NCBI RefSeq assembly: GCF_000827885.1
Contig: NZ_JTKH01000005.1
Coordinates: 1 to 64,000 of the forward strand
Direction: 5' to 3'
Source: Vibrio renipiscarius
GTDB taxonomy: Bacteria > Pseudomonadota > Gammaproteobacteria > Enterobacterales > Vibrionaceae
DNA length: 64,000 bases
The notes below the pieces were generated by a model, which was not told the origin of the DNA, made no database searches, and saw nothing but the letters and a program-made list of their open reading frames with translations. The position numbers and the translations under genes are program-made. Shown here piece after piece: positions 27,598-36,679 of this stretch; within the stretch, counting starts at the first letter, position 1; every line of letters begins with the position of its first letter.

Positions 27598-29463
27598 ATG
27601 ATCAAGCCGATACGAGCTATTCTCAACACCAAGCGAAAGAACAAACGCTTAATCAGTATTGGTTACGACATATTCGCAATAGTTATCTCCATTTATTTAG
27701 CGATCGCTTTAAGGTTAGGTACATACACTTTCGAGCTAGGTTTAGATGAGTGGGTAACATTACTTCTGACAATTTCAGTCACCGTATTCACGTTCGCAAA
27801 ACTTGGCATGTATCGAGCGGTACTGCGCTACATGATGTTTCCAGCTGTCGGGAACATATTTCTTGCTGTCTTTATCTCATCTCTCACACTAGTTATAAGC
27901 GGATTCTTTTTTCATACTTTTATCCCAAGGAGCGTTCCATTTATCTACGCTGGATTAGCGATTCTTACGTTAGGTGGACCAAGAATCATGATCCGCTCTG
28001 TCTATGATCAGATGATCAAGCGCAAAAAACCAAATGTATTTATCTACGGTGCAGGAGCTACTGGCCGAGAACTTGTATATGCGCTAATACAAGGTGATGA
28101 ATATAACCCAGTTATCCTACTAGACGACGACCCAAGTAAAAGAGGTAACATTTTATTTGGGTTAAAAGTCCATCATCCCAATGAATTTGAGCACCTTCAA
28201 TCTCTTTATCAACCAGTAAAGCTATTACTGGCTATTAATAATATTAATAAAGGTAAACGGTTAAGACTCGTTGAAAAATTATCTGATTGGCCTATTGCTA
28301 TTCAGTCCGTCCCATCGGTAGAGGACATAGCAGCAGGTAAAGCGACTGCGACAGAAATCAAAGATCTCGACGTAGCTGATCTCTTGGGAAGAGCGCCTAT
28401 CACACCTGACAGTGAATTGCTGGCAAAGAATATTCATAACAAGTGTGTCATGGTGACCGGTGCCGGTGGCTCCATTGGTTCAGAGCTGTGTCGTCAAATC
28501 TTGGCGCAGCAACCTAAAATATTAGTTCTATTCGAACTCAATGAGTACAACCTATACAAAATTGAACAAGAACTACTTTCTACAAAGAAAAACTTAAAGA
28601 GCCAAACTCAGATAATTGCCGCTCTAGGTTCAGTCCAAAGACAGAACCGTCTTGAAAAACTCATTAATACATATGAAATTGAGACCCTGTATCATGCTGC
28701 CGCATACAAGCATGTTCCCCTAGTCGAGGATAATGTTGTTGAAGGGATTCGTAATAATGTATTTGGGACACTATCCTGCGCACAAGCCGCTATCGAGTGC
28801 GGTGTGAAGAACTTCACGCTAATTTCAACCGACAAAGCCGTAAGACCAACGAATGTAATGGGTGCGAGCAAACGGATGGCTGAACTCGTTCTTCAAGCAC
28901 TTGCAGATAAAGGTACAGATACTGTCTTTACCATGGTCAGGTTTGGTAATGTTTTAGGCTCTTCCGGGTCGGTAGTACCACTTTTTAAGAAGCAAATCAA
29001 AGCTGGCGGCCCTGTTACCGTTACTCATCCAGATATCATCCGTTATTTTATGCTGATACCAGAAGCTGCACAGCTTGTCATTCAGGCTGGCGCAATGGGA
29101 AACAATGGCCAAGTTTTCGTACTGGATATGGGCGAACCCGTTAAAATTCTAGACCTTGCAAAACGCATGGTACATTTAATGGGAATGAAGGAAAGCCTTA
29201 ATTCAAGCTCGGATGAAGGTGATGTTGAAATCAAATTTACAGGTTTAAGGCCCGGAGAGAAGCTATATGAAGAGCTTCTAATTGGTGACAATGTTGAAGG
29301 AACTAGCCACGAAAAAATCATGACGGCGATGGAAAGCAAGCTTGGCTGGCCAGAAATGCAGATACTATTGAACGAACTGGACGAATGCTGTCATGATTTT
29401 AATGTCGACTGTATACGAAGAATACTATTAGAAGCTCCAACAGGCTATACACTCAACAAATAA
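27598..29463 (+). CDS. Membrane-bound UDP-GlcNAc 4,6-dehydratase, WbpM/CapD type
   Basis: 621 residues. Four membrane helices (about 22-40, 52-70, 84-106, 111-127) lead into a first nucleotide-binding domain (YGAGATGRELVYAL, 150-163) and a second, catalytic SDR domain (TGAGGSIGSELC, 287-298). The catalytic motif is of the WbpM kind, with Met replacing Tyr (NVMGASKR) and STDKAV upstream. It makes the 4-keto-6-deoxy intermediate for QuiNAc, FucNAc or bacillosamine sugars. It is the only rightward gene in this part of the island. Confidence 0.93.
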   Translation: MIKPIRAILNTKRKNKRLISIGYDIFAIVISIYLAIALRLGTYTFELGLDEWVTLLLTISVTVFTFAKLGMYRAVLRYMMFPAVGNIFLAVFISSLTLVISGFFFHTFIPRSVPFIYAGLAILTLGGPRIMIRSVYDQMIKRKKPNVFIYGAGATGRELVYALIQGDEYNPVILLDDDPSKRGNILFGLKVHHPNEFEHLQSLYQPVKLLLAINNINKGKRLRLVEKLSDWPIAIQSVPSVEDIAAGKATATEIKDLDVADLLGRAPITPDSELLAKNIHNKCVMVTGAGGSIGSELCRQILAQQPKILVLFELNEYNLYKIEQELLSTKKNLKSQTQIIAALGSVQRQNRLEKLINTYEIETLYHAAAYKHVPLVEDNVVEGIRNNVFGTLSCAQAAIECGVKNFTLISTDKAVRPTNVMGASKRMAELVLQALADKGTDTVFTMVRFGNVLGSSGSVVPLFKKQIKAGGPVTVTHPDIIRYFMLIPEAAQLVIQAGAMGNNGQVFVLDMGEPVKILDLAKRMVHLMGMKESLNSSSDEGDVEIKFTGLRPGEKLYEELLIGDNVEGTSHEKIMTAMESKLGWPEMQILLNELDECCHDFNVDCIRRILLEAPTGYTLNK

Positions 29464-29545
29464 GTAAAAGACTTATGAAGTTAATCTAAATATAGCTCTA
29501 ATTCAAAACATTATCACTATTTTATTGGGTCCAAAGCTAAAAAAA

Positions 29546-30700
29546 CTATTTCCTACAGTGCAAATCGTATAAATCGAGAAACTTAGAGATCACAACTTTA
29601 TCGCTATATTGAGCTTTAACATCGCTCTCTAAACACTTGGCGTAGTCCTGGTAACTCAACGGATCTTCAACAATGTCGATGAAACATTGACTCCAATCGT
29701 CAATGATTGAAGGGTTAAGTAACCGTCCATTGACCTTATCAGATATGAATTCATTACATCCAGCAACATCGGACGCGACTACCACCCTGGCTGTCGCACC
29801 GGCTTCAATTAAGATCCTTGGAATGCCTTCTCCATAACGCGTCGGCAGAGCAACTACATCTACCGAATTTAAGATAGATGGCATTTCTGATCCGGAAACT
29901 GCACCTAGCCATTTTATCTCACCTTTTGCCGCCAAACTTTGGATATCACTCTCTGTGTATGAGTTTTTTGACGCCAAATCAAACAGACCTGCAACCCAAA
30001 GTTCGATGGTTAAACCTCTCTTGCGTAGTGTACTGACCGCAGAGATTAAAGTATCGAGTCCCTTATCTTTTAGTAACCGAGCAGCAAATAAAACAACCAT
30101 GGGCCTGTCACTTCCCACACCAACCAAAGGCAGAGATAGCCCGCAGAAATGGGATGTATCTACGCCAGCTCCAGCAATGTGAACTAAAGGCTGCTTCCTA
30201 CCTATCCCAGCGTTTTTGAAAACATTACGATCGGAATTGTTTTCAAAAATGAATGCCCCTGCATTTGATTGACCCACAGCATAATAAAGGCTAGTAATCA
30301 AAGGACGTAATAAACGAAATAACGGCGATTGACTCGAAAAAACTGCACCAAGTCCTGTGATGCTCTTAATCGAGGGTAGCTTTAAAACATTGGAAATCAA
30401 TCCACCATATATTGAAGGTTTGACTGTAATGCAGTGTATTAAGTTTGGTTTCAAAGCTTTCAAAGTTTTATAAGTTTTTAACAAGGTATTCAACTCAAAA
30501 AGGGGGTTTATACCACTTCGAGAAAATGACAATTGAATACACTTCAGTCCTAGACCTTCTAAATAATTTCGATTTTCAATACTTGTAAAGCTAGTAACTA
30601 AGATGACCTCATACCCACTCGACTTAGCTGCTAAAGCTCTATTTAGCCAATGGAGCTTGAAATACCAATCAACATTGGCAACATAAACAATACGGTTCAC
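29546..30700 (-). CDS. Glycosyltransferase family 4
   Basis: A 384-residue GT-B enzyme. The N-terminal acceptor domain contains ITGLGAVFSSQSPLFRLLRP, usual in O-antigen GT4 proteins. The C-terminal domain has VLFAARLLKDKGLDTLI and the retaining-enzyme motif RYGEGIPRILIEAGA (E-x7-E). The start is a GTG whose bases overlap the stop of the preceding gene (GTGA). It is the last gene of the leftward operon. The WbpM-like gene reads toward it. Confidence 0.9.
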   Translation of the reverse strand: MNRIVYVANVDWYFKLHWLNRALAAKSSGYEVILVTSFTSIENRNYLEGLGLKCIQLSFSRSGINPLFELNTLLKTYKTLKALKPNLIHCITVKPSIYGGLISNVLKLPSIKSITGLGAVFSSQSPLFRLLRPLITSLYYAVGQSNAGAFIFENNSDRNVFKNAGIGRKQPLVHIAGAGVDTSHFCGLSLPLVGVGSDRPMVVLFAARLLKDKGLDTLISAVSTLRKRGLTIELWVAGLFDLASKNSYTESDIQSLAAKGEIKWLGAVSGSEMPSILNSVDVVALPTRYGEGIPRILIEAGATARVVVASDVAGCNEFISDKVNGRLLNPSIIDDWSQCFIDIVEDPLSYQDYAKCLESDVKAQYSDKVVISKFLDLYDLHCRK

Positions 30701-31509
30701 AACTGCTTCTCCAGAACTAAGTTATACTTGTCAAAAACATTAACCCAGCCCCGACTAAATCTCATTAAGCACGCCCCTAAATTAGATAAATTTGAGCTAA
30801 TAAAACGAATAACAAACAACAATATCAAACCGTTTTTAGCGTCTACATATCCCTCGATATGACAAAAGAACAAAGCAGCAATAAGCACAGCCACAAGTGA
30901 ATTAATTATGAATGTTATTTTTTCCGAAGCCTTAGTCCGAGCCAAAACATTATTCTCTCCCTTTTGATAACTCAAAAGAGACGCGTTATATCTGATCTTT
31001 TTTTGAATATGTATTTGCTTCTTCAACTCTAGATTGAAAATATAGAATATCAAAAAAACACCAAGCAAAAGAACAGCACCGAACGCATTGTTTATCATAA
31101 AAGACAATATAGATATTATAACAATATGACCAAGTGAATTAATTGCATTGAAAAGCTCTAAAAATGTCATTCTCAACCAATTTATATTACCCTTCAATAA
31201 AGAATCACTATTACTGTCAGCTAAGGAGACTATTCTATTTATACACTTAACCTTCCCGACCTTGGTATAGTATTTAAGAATAGCATTGAATGCATATATA
31301 GCAGCCATTAAAAAAAGCAAATAATAAGAAGATAATTTTTCTGTTTCACCACCAGAAAGAATAGATGCAATAATATTAAAAATAGCCAACTCAAAAACTG
31401 GCAGAGCAAGCATATATATTAATATTAGTGAAAACACCAACTTAAACCTATTACTCATACTCCGAACAATACAAGCAGTCAATTTTACCATTGCAAGTAT
31501 AGCATCCAT
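30697..31509 (-). CDS. ABC-exporter-like transmembrane protein lacking an ATPase domain
   Basis: 270 residues with about six hydrophobic segments in three pairs. Pairs occur near the N-terminus (VFSLILIYMLALPVFELAIF and YYLLFLMAAIYAFNAILKYY), in the middle (HIVIISILSFMI, FGAVLLLGVFLIFYIF) and near the C-terminus (FIINSLVAVLIAALFF, GLILLFVIRFISSN). The spacing and long charged loops resemble the membrane half of a type I ABC exporter. No Walker or signature motif exists in it or beside it. It could move lipid-linked glycan in place of a Wzx, or assist a transferase. The protein family was not recognised by name. Confidence 0.55.
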   Translation of the reverse strand: MDAILAMVKLTACIVRSMSNRFKLVFSLILIYMLALPVFELAIFNIIASILSGGETEKLSSYYLLFLMAAIYAFNAILKYYTKVGKVKCINRIVSLADSNSDSLLKGNINWLRMTFLELFNAINSLGHIVIISILSFMINNAFGAVLLLGVFLIFYIFNLELKKQIHIQKKIRYNASLLSYQKGENNVLARTKASEKITFIINSLVAVLIAALFFCHIEGYVDAKNGLILLFVIRFISSNLSNLGACLMRFSRGWVNVFDKYNLVLEKQL

Positions 31510-31514
31510 AATAA

Positions 31515-32402
31515 CTAGCCTTTTTTAAAAAATCTTAGTGCTTTAACACCCAGGATCAAAGGTATACGGACATACCACCTACTAACTAACTTAGTTATAA
31601 CTTTGTAATCTACATTCAACCTATTATCAAAAATAAATATTGCATGATAGAAAACCAGCTTCATTATATATAAATCATAATATATTGAAGATTCTCTTTG
31701 TAACAGCGGAAGGTAATCTAGCCAACCAACAGGAAGTTTTTTGTCACACGCAGAGTTATCCACATTCAATCTATAATATGCCTTGGACTTATTCATAAAA
31801 TAGCACCTCCCTTCAGTCAAAAACTTGGTCCAAAGGACCTGGTCTTCTCCCATCGCAATACCTAAAGGGAATCCACCTAGAGATAAAAACTTTTCTCTAT
31901 TTAAAAAAACAGAAGAGCATGTAAAAGGTAGATTATATATCAGCGAGACTTTATAAAAGTCCTTTAAAGATACAGGTCTAACCTCATTAACATTGCAATC
32001 AATTGTTTTTGCAGTTTTCACATCACCATCAACATCAAAAGCATAAGATGAACCTAATAGGTCACAATTTAATTTTAACATTGATTTATACATAGAGCAT
32101 AAGTAATCAGCCTCAAAATAGTCATCACTATCAAGAAGGCAAATAATTTCATTTTTAGATAAAGAAACGCCTATATTCCTGCTCTTCGACACACCTAAAT
32201 TCACGCGATTTTCGATTATTCTAAAATTACACCCCAAATCCATAGATTTTAATATCTTCAATGAGTTATCAGTAGATGCATCATCTATAAAAATAACCTC
32301 ACTAGGAAATTTGGATTGGCTATTTATCGTTTCCACAAGGCTCTTTATATAAGCTTCTTTATTGTAAATAGGGACAACAACTGTCACACTAATCATAATC
32401 AA
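31515..32402 (-). CDS. Glycosyltransferase family 2
   Basis: 295 residues. The GT-A start VTVVVPIYNKEAYIKSLVE, the FIDDASTDNSL nucleotide-binding loop and the metal motif LLDSDDYFEAD (about residues 92-96) are intact. GIAMGEDQVLWTKFL is the usual acceptor/catalytic Glu-Asp region. The third codon is also an ATG, with no way to choose between them. It sits between the pyruvyltransferase-like gene, which overlaps it, and the TMD-only membrane gene six bases downstream. Confidence 0.9.
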   Translation of the reverse strand: MIMISVTVVVPIYNKEAYIKSLVETINSQSKFPSEVIFIDDASTDNSLKILKSMDLGCNFRIIENRVNLGVSKSRNIGVSLSKNEIICLLDSDDYFEADYLCSMYKSMLKLNCDLLGSSYAFDVDGDVKTAKTIDCNVNEVRPVSLKDFYKVSLIYNLPFTCSSVFLNREKFLSLGGFPLGIAMGEDQVLWTKFLTEGRCYFMNKSKAYYRLNVDNSACDKKLPVGWLDYLPLLQRESSIYYDLYIMKLVFYHAIFIFDNRLNVDYKVITKLVSRWYVRIPLILGVKALRFFKKG

Positions 32403-33225
32403 AGCTTCTTAATATACTATCAACTAATAAATCATCTTGCTGGTAACTACAAAGATCAAAAGCATCATTTATATGGTGCAAGTTATCATAGTTAAGAACC
32501 AGGGGTAATACCACCCTGCCAGGATAAACAGAATAATAGTCATAAAATTTAAAATCATCCCCATCTAACTTGTTTGACAACTTAATCCACTTATTAGGAA
32601 CGCCGTAAGCATCTGCTATAATCAACCCGTGTAAAGAAGAAGAAAATATATATTCACAAGAAACCAGTTCATCAATAAAATCTTCCACCTCCTGACGAAC
32701 ATCGATAACAATAGTACTATCACACTGAATTGATCTAGTAACATCATCAAAGTCGACATAATGAGGGATAACACCTATCTTAAACTTCTTTTTAGAAGGT
32801 GAGGTATAAAACCTAGGGAGGGCTAAGGCAGGATCACCAACGGCTATTTTATCCTCAAATTCACCATTAAGTATTTTATTTTTAGTTAAATAACCACGAA
32901 CCAGCAATACATTATTTATCTGAACTTGAACATTTTGCTTTGAGCTAATTAAACCGCTCCCCCATATGGTGCTATTTTTAGTTGCTTGCTCTAAAATACT
33001 ACCAACAGATAAATAGTGCTTTCTTAAACCCAGTATATTTTTCTTTATTGGCTTCTTTGAAATATTAGAAATTATATAGGGACCAACAAGGTCCCCTACA
33101 TTTTTAACTTTAGTAAAATACCAAACAGACACGCTATCACCACCTAAACCAAGGTAGTTTTTAATATTATTAATAAAGAAAAAAAAATCCGACTTGTTAA
33201 GTCTAATATTTTCTTTAAAAATCAT
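32389..33225 (-). CDS. Polysaccharide pyruvyl transferase family protein
   Basis: 278 residues of the CsaB/ExoV-like fold. The N-terminal half has KVKNVGDLVGPYIISNISKK, the middle has SIWGSGLISS-like and VGDPALALPR motifs, and the C-terminal SSSLHGLIIADAYGVP motif is the hallmark of the family. These enzymes transfer the enolpyruvyl group of PEP onto a sugar as a ketal, adding acidity. It overlaps both neighbours, so it is translationally coupled. A good GAGATGAAAA site precedes the ATG. Confidence 0.85.
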   Translation of the reverse strand: MIFKENIRLNKSDFFFFINNIKNYLGLGGDSVSVWYFTKVKNVGDLVGPYIISNISKKPIKKNILGLRKHYLSVGSILEQATKNSTIWGSGLISSKQNVQVQINNVLLVRGYLTKNKILNGEFEDKIAVGDPALALPRFYTSPSKKKFKIGVIPHYVDFDDVTRSIQCDSTIVIDVRQEVEDFIDELVSCEYIFSSSLHGLIIADAYGVPNKWIKLSNKLDGDDFKFYDYYSVYPGRVVLPLVLNYDNLHHINDAFDLCSYQQDDLLVDSILRSFDYD

Positions 33226-34942
33226 TTTTCATCTCGTTAAGTACAGTGACCAAATATGAATATGTCTCATTAATCTTTTCCTGAGATACTCTCTCATGAT
33301 TCAACAAAGCATTAACATCTATGACATTAAAGTCTTCAGCTATGATCTTTGGTTCAAAAGCCTGAACACCAACACCTAGTGCATAATCAATATACTTCAT
33401 CCCATCACCAGCAACACCATCACGATGAGACTCCCAATTAACTAAAGCAGCCGGTATTCCATAAGCTTGGCATATAATATAACAGTGCATAGCACTCGTA
33501 ATAACCGAATCATATTTGTTTAGTTGAGATATAAAGGACTCAATATCACTTGAACTAGAGGCTAAAATTGAAAGCTCATCCATATTGTTAGAAAGTGTGA
33601 TATTTACACCTAGGTGAGAAAAGTGACGAACTAATGCTACCCTTCCATTAAAACTTCTTTCACACTCGAAAACTCTTGGCATAACAATAGCTGGGTCACC
33701 AAAAACTTCATTTTTCATCGTTCCTTCACTAGACTCCAACACTTTTTGGGTAATCGGCCCTCTAAGCATCAGATACTCAGCAGCATTATTCAACTCGGTT
33801 TCTTTTCTACTCACACCGGAACCAAGTACAATAGAACTGCTATTAGCAAATTTAGCTATTGAACCAATCGATACAATATTCTTGCTATCAAACGATTTCA
33901 TTTTATTTGGCGTTATCAGTTTTACTGAGCGCTTAGAAATTCTAGTTATAATATAAGGACTTAGCCAATCACCAAAATTACCCGGTGCCGGGTCAAACCA
34001 CCAACATAGCGGGATAGGGTTCGATTCATTAGCATAATTTTGATACTCAAGAATCGAGCTTGCTTGTGCAAGAATTTCGTTCTTTACCGAATCTTGAGCC
34101 ATGATGTTTTTTTTCTTCAGTTCAGATATCTGCTCAACTTTGTTATTTAAAGCACTAACTAGGACTTTATGCTTGAAACTTTTTACCGATAGCCTTTCAG
34201 CATGAACTTCTGCCTCTTGAACACCACCAGATATAGCCCTTTTAACTTTCAGGGTATAATTAAGTAACCCGAGCTTTGACAAAGTTTTGATCAGAGCTTG
34301 TTTCTTACTCTTGCTGTTATCTATCTTTTCATGTTGAGCAACTTTACCAACAAAGTTTTCTACATTGCCAGAAGCGCCAAAACTAAAGAATCCTACATTT
34401 TCCCTAGTTGTTCTTTCTCTTGAAGGGATAATCTGATAACTCAAAGAATCGCAGTTCATGCGCCATGATTCCTCAAAGAAGTAATCATCTGTAGCTTTTC
34501 CTTCAAACTCTTTTTCTTTAGTTAGAGCATCGCTAATAAAACGTCTTGCATTGGGTGTATTATTTACACCGATAAAGCACGGTTCCCAGAAACGGCTTCG
34601 TAAGTGGTACCCCGTTCTCATTGGTGACGAGAATCCTCGGGCAAATCCTATAATATCTGAGCTAAAATTAGCGATGTATTCAGGCAAGTAATTAATTTGA
34701 CAATCAACGTCAATCCAAAATACTTTTTTATCCGGATTTTCTACACAAGCTTGATGAAACATTTCAATTTTCTTTCTACAAACATCACTCCACTCTAAAC
34801 CTTCGGGTATTTTAAGTAGGTCAACTTTATATTCAATATTAAGCCTATCTAAATTAGCCACCAATTCATCTTTCTTTCTAGAATAATATTGATCATCCGT
34901 ATAAAATGAATATATTAATACATTGTTCACTGCTATCACCAA
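33215..34942 (-). CDS. Two-domain protein: putative GT-A transferase fused to pyruvyl transferase domain
   Basis: 575 residues. Residues 1-200 resemble a nucleotide-sugar transferase with a DxD motif (FWIDVDCQ, 78-80) and a plausible acceptor loop (RSRFWEPCFIGVNNT). A linker with coiled-coil character (about 215-300) follows. The C-terminal half (about 310-570) is a polysaccharide pyruvyltransferase fold, from GNFGDWLSPYIITRISKRS to SAMHCYIICQAYGIPA. No ATG lies near the start: TTG at 34942 and GTG at 34930 are the candidates, the latter better placed after TTTGG. It may add a sugar and pyruvylate it. The first-domain call is tentative. Confidence 0.7.
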   Translation of the reverse strand: MVIAVNNVLIYSFYTDDQYYSRKKDELVANLDRLNIEYKVDLLKIPEGLEWSDVCRKKIEMFHQACVENPDKKVFWIDVDCQINYLPEYIANFSSDIIGFARGFSSPMRTGYHLRSRFWEPCFIGVNNTPNARRFISDALTKEKEFEGKATDDYFFEESWRMNCDSLSYQIIPSRERTTRENVGFFSFGASGNVENFVGKVAQHEKIDNSKSKKQALIKTLSKLGLLNYTLKVKRAISGGVQEAEVHAERLSVKSFKHKVLVSALNNKVEQISELKKKNIMAQDSVKNEILAQASSILEYQNYANESNPIPLCWWFDPAPGNFGDWLSPYIITRISKRSVKLITPNKMKSFDSKNIVSIGSIAKFANSSSIVLGSGVSRKETELNNAAEYLMLRGPITQKVLESSEGTMKNEVFGDPAIVMPRVFECERSFNGRVALVRHFSHLGVNITLSNNMDELSILASSSSDIESFISQLNKYDSVITSAMHCYIICQAYGIPAALVNWESHRDGVAGDGMKYIDYALGVGVQAFEPKIIAEDFNVIDVNALLNHERVSQEKINETYSYLVTVLNEMKNDF

Positions 34943-35521
34943 ATTAGAATTCGTTTAGTATCTCTTAAATACATTACGCGTAATTTAAGAGGTTGAAATA
35001 ATGAGTTTAAATCGCTGTATGATACCATACCATCTATATCAACGCGATAGATAAATAGCATAGAAAGCTCTCTATAAAAGAGTGATGAAGCTTACAGGCT
35101 AATCCTCTGTCACATAGTGAAAATATAGTTAATATTTCTAATTTTTACACGTCATTCTTTTGTATTTCATACAGGTGATTAGCGAAGTACCCACAAAATT
35201 ACAAGCTCTTAAGCTCACTATAAAAAAGCTAAATTTGAAAACTTAAGAGCAGATGAATACAACTAAATGACGATAATTATGAAACATATTCGAGCTACCA
35301 GCCGAACTCTTCTTATATTAGCCAGCCTTAGTGCTACGCTTTGATCAACATAGCCATTTGCCGCATCTCAAGGTAAGTTAAAGTGGACGGGCCGAGTTTA
35401 AGGCAAGAAGCGATACCACGATTTTAGGGACTTAAGGCGTAATACTGTAAACATCACCTAAAATAGGTGTATGCGTTCCGATTTAGAGTTCTTCCGTTTA
35501 AACTGAATCAAACGGAGAACA
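34943..35521. other. Intergenic region between pyruvyltransferase operon and neuC
   Basis: About 580 bp with no gene. It must carry the promoter of the leftward operon. An imperfect hairpin, GTTCT-TCCGTTT/AAACGGA-GAAC, lies at about 35488-35520 just past the neuC stop and may end the neu transcript. Part of the interval (about 35280-35460) reads like scrambled coding or insertion-sequence debris, but I cannot assign it. Confidence 0.45.
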
Positions 35522-36679
35522 CTAGTGATTGATATCATAAAAATCTTTATACTCAAGTAGTGGTGTATTAAGAAATGCCTTGATACGCATTAACGCCGTT
35601 TCAAGAACTCGTTGTTGATAGTATGGATTCACCGCTAATCGTAAACGCTCTTTAAATTCAACAGTTTGACTCAGAGCAATCGACCTAACAATCTGCTCTT
35701 CAATACAAAGACAATCAATCACCGATTGGCCTCTAACTCGACCTTTTTGACGATCACCAACATTAATCGTTGCTACCTTTAACGATGGAACTTCAATTAA
35801 ACCTGATGAGGAGTTACCAATTAAACCAATAGAATATTTATTTAGTGCTAAATATTCTTCTGGTTTTACTGATGTCATATAACGAGATTGAGTTAGATTG
35901 CAGAATTCTTTAACTTTTACCGTAATTTCATCTGATCCAGTATCAGAGTTAGACCCAATAAATATAAAGTCATATTTGTTACTAACTCTCCGCAAAGCAC
36001 TTAATAGTTCGTTAACTTGATCTTCAACAGAAACTGACGTTAATGTTTCAGGATGAAAAGCAACCATAAAATAAGGCTTATCTAAACAACCAAAACTTTC
36101 TGACAGTTCAATTTTTGATGGAAGAACCATCAATAAACTATTTTCGGCTCCTAAAGCACCAATGTTAAACACCGTATCAGGGAACTCCCCCATCTGAATT
36201 ATACGTTGACGATATTCTTCTGTTGAAGCTAGATGCAATTTGCTCATTTTTGTAATAGCATGACGAATAAACTCATCATAATTACCCAATGTTTTCTCAC
36301 CACCATGCAAATGAATAATAGGTAAATTATGCATTGCTGCCGCGATTGCTACTGAAAAAATCTCATAACGATCACCTAATATCATTAGGGCATCGAAGTC
36401 ATGGCTCTGAAAATACTGCCCAAATTCACTCTGGCAGATCGACATCGAATGTAAAATCTTAGCGTTACTCGAGGTGTCGATTTTAATATCAATTAACTTA
36501 TCGACAGTAAAACCATCATTTTCGATAACTTGGTAAGTTAACCCATATTTAGGATCACAATGCATCCCTGTCGCAACTAAGGTTAGTTCAATCTCACTGT
36601 CATCTTTTAGCGCCCGTAATAAACGCTTCATAATGCCATATTCAGCGCGCGAACCCGTTACGTAAAGTAGCTTCTTCAT
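35522..36679 (-). CDS. neuC: UDP-N-acetylglucosamine 2-epimerase, hydrolysing (NeuC type)
   Basis: 385 residues. The start LLYVTGSRAEYGIMKRLLRA is the NeuC signature. The middle has LMILGDRYEIFSVAIAA and HLHGGEKTLGNYDE, and the C-terminal half has GNSSSGLIEVPSL, the UDP-binding motif of the family. NeuC releases ManNAc from UDP-GlcNAc, the first committed step to sialic acid. Its start overlaps the neuA stop (ATGA). Legionaminic-acid relatives use a similar enzyme on a di-N-acetylated sugar, so the exact substrate is inferred. Confidence 0.92.
   Translation of the reverse strand: MKKLLYVTGSRAEYGIMKRLLRALKDDSEIELTLVATGMHCDPKYGLTYQVIENDGFTVDKLIDIKIDTSSNAKILHSMSICQSEFGQYFQSHDFDALMILGDRYEIFSVAIAAAMHNLPIIHLHGGEKTLGNYDEFIRHAITKMSKLHLASTEEYRQRIIQMGEFPDTVFNIGALGAENSLLMVLPSKIELSESFGCLDKPYFMVAFHPETLTSVSVEDQVNELLSALRRVSNKYDFIFIGSNSDTGSDEITVKVKEFCNLTQSRYMTSVKPEEYLALNKYSIGLIGNSSSGLIEVPSLKVATINVGDRQKGRVRGQSVIDCLCIEEQIVRSIALSQTVEFKERLRLAVNPYYQQRVLETALMRIKAFLNTPLLEYKDFYDINH

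Noticed and set aside
34980..35480. Possible insertion-sequence remnant
   Set aside because: Short stretches read like coding sequence, but no transposase motif or terminal repeat could be recognised. I left it as non-coding.
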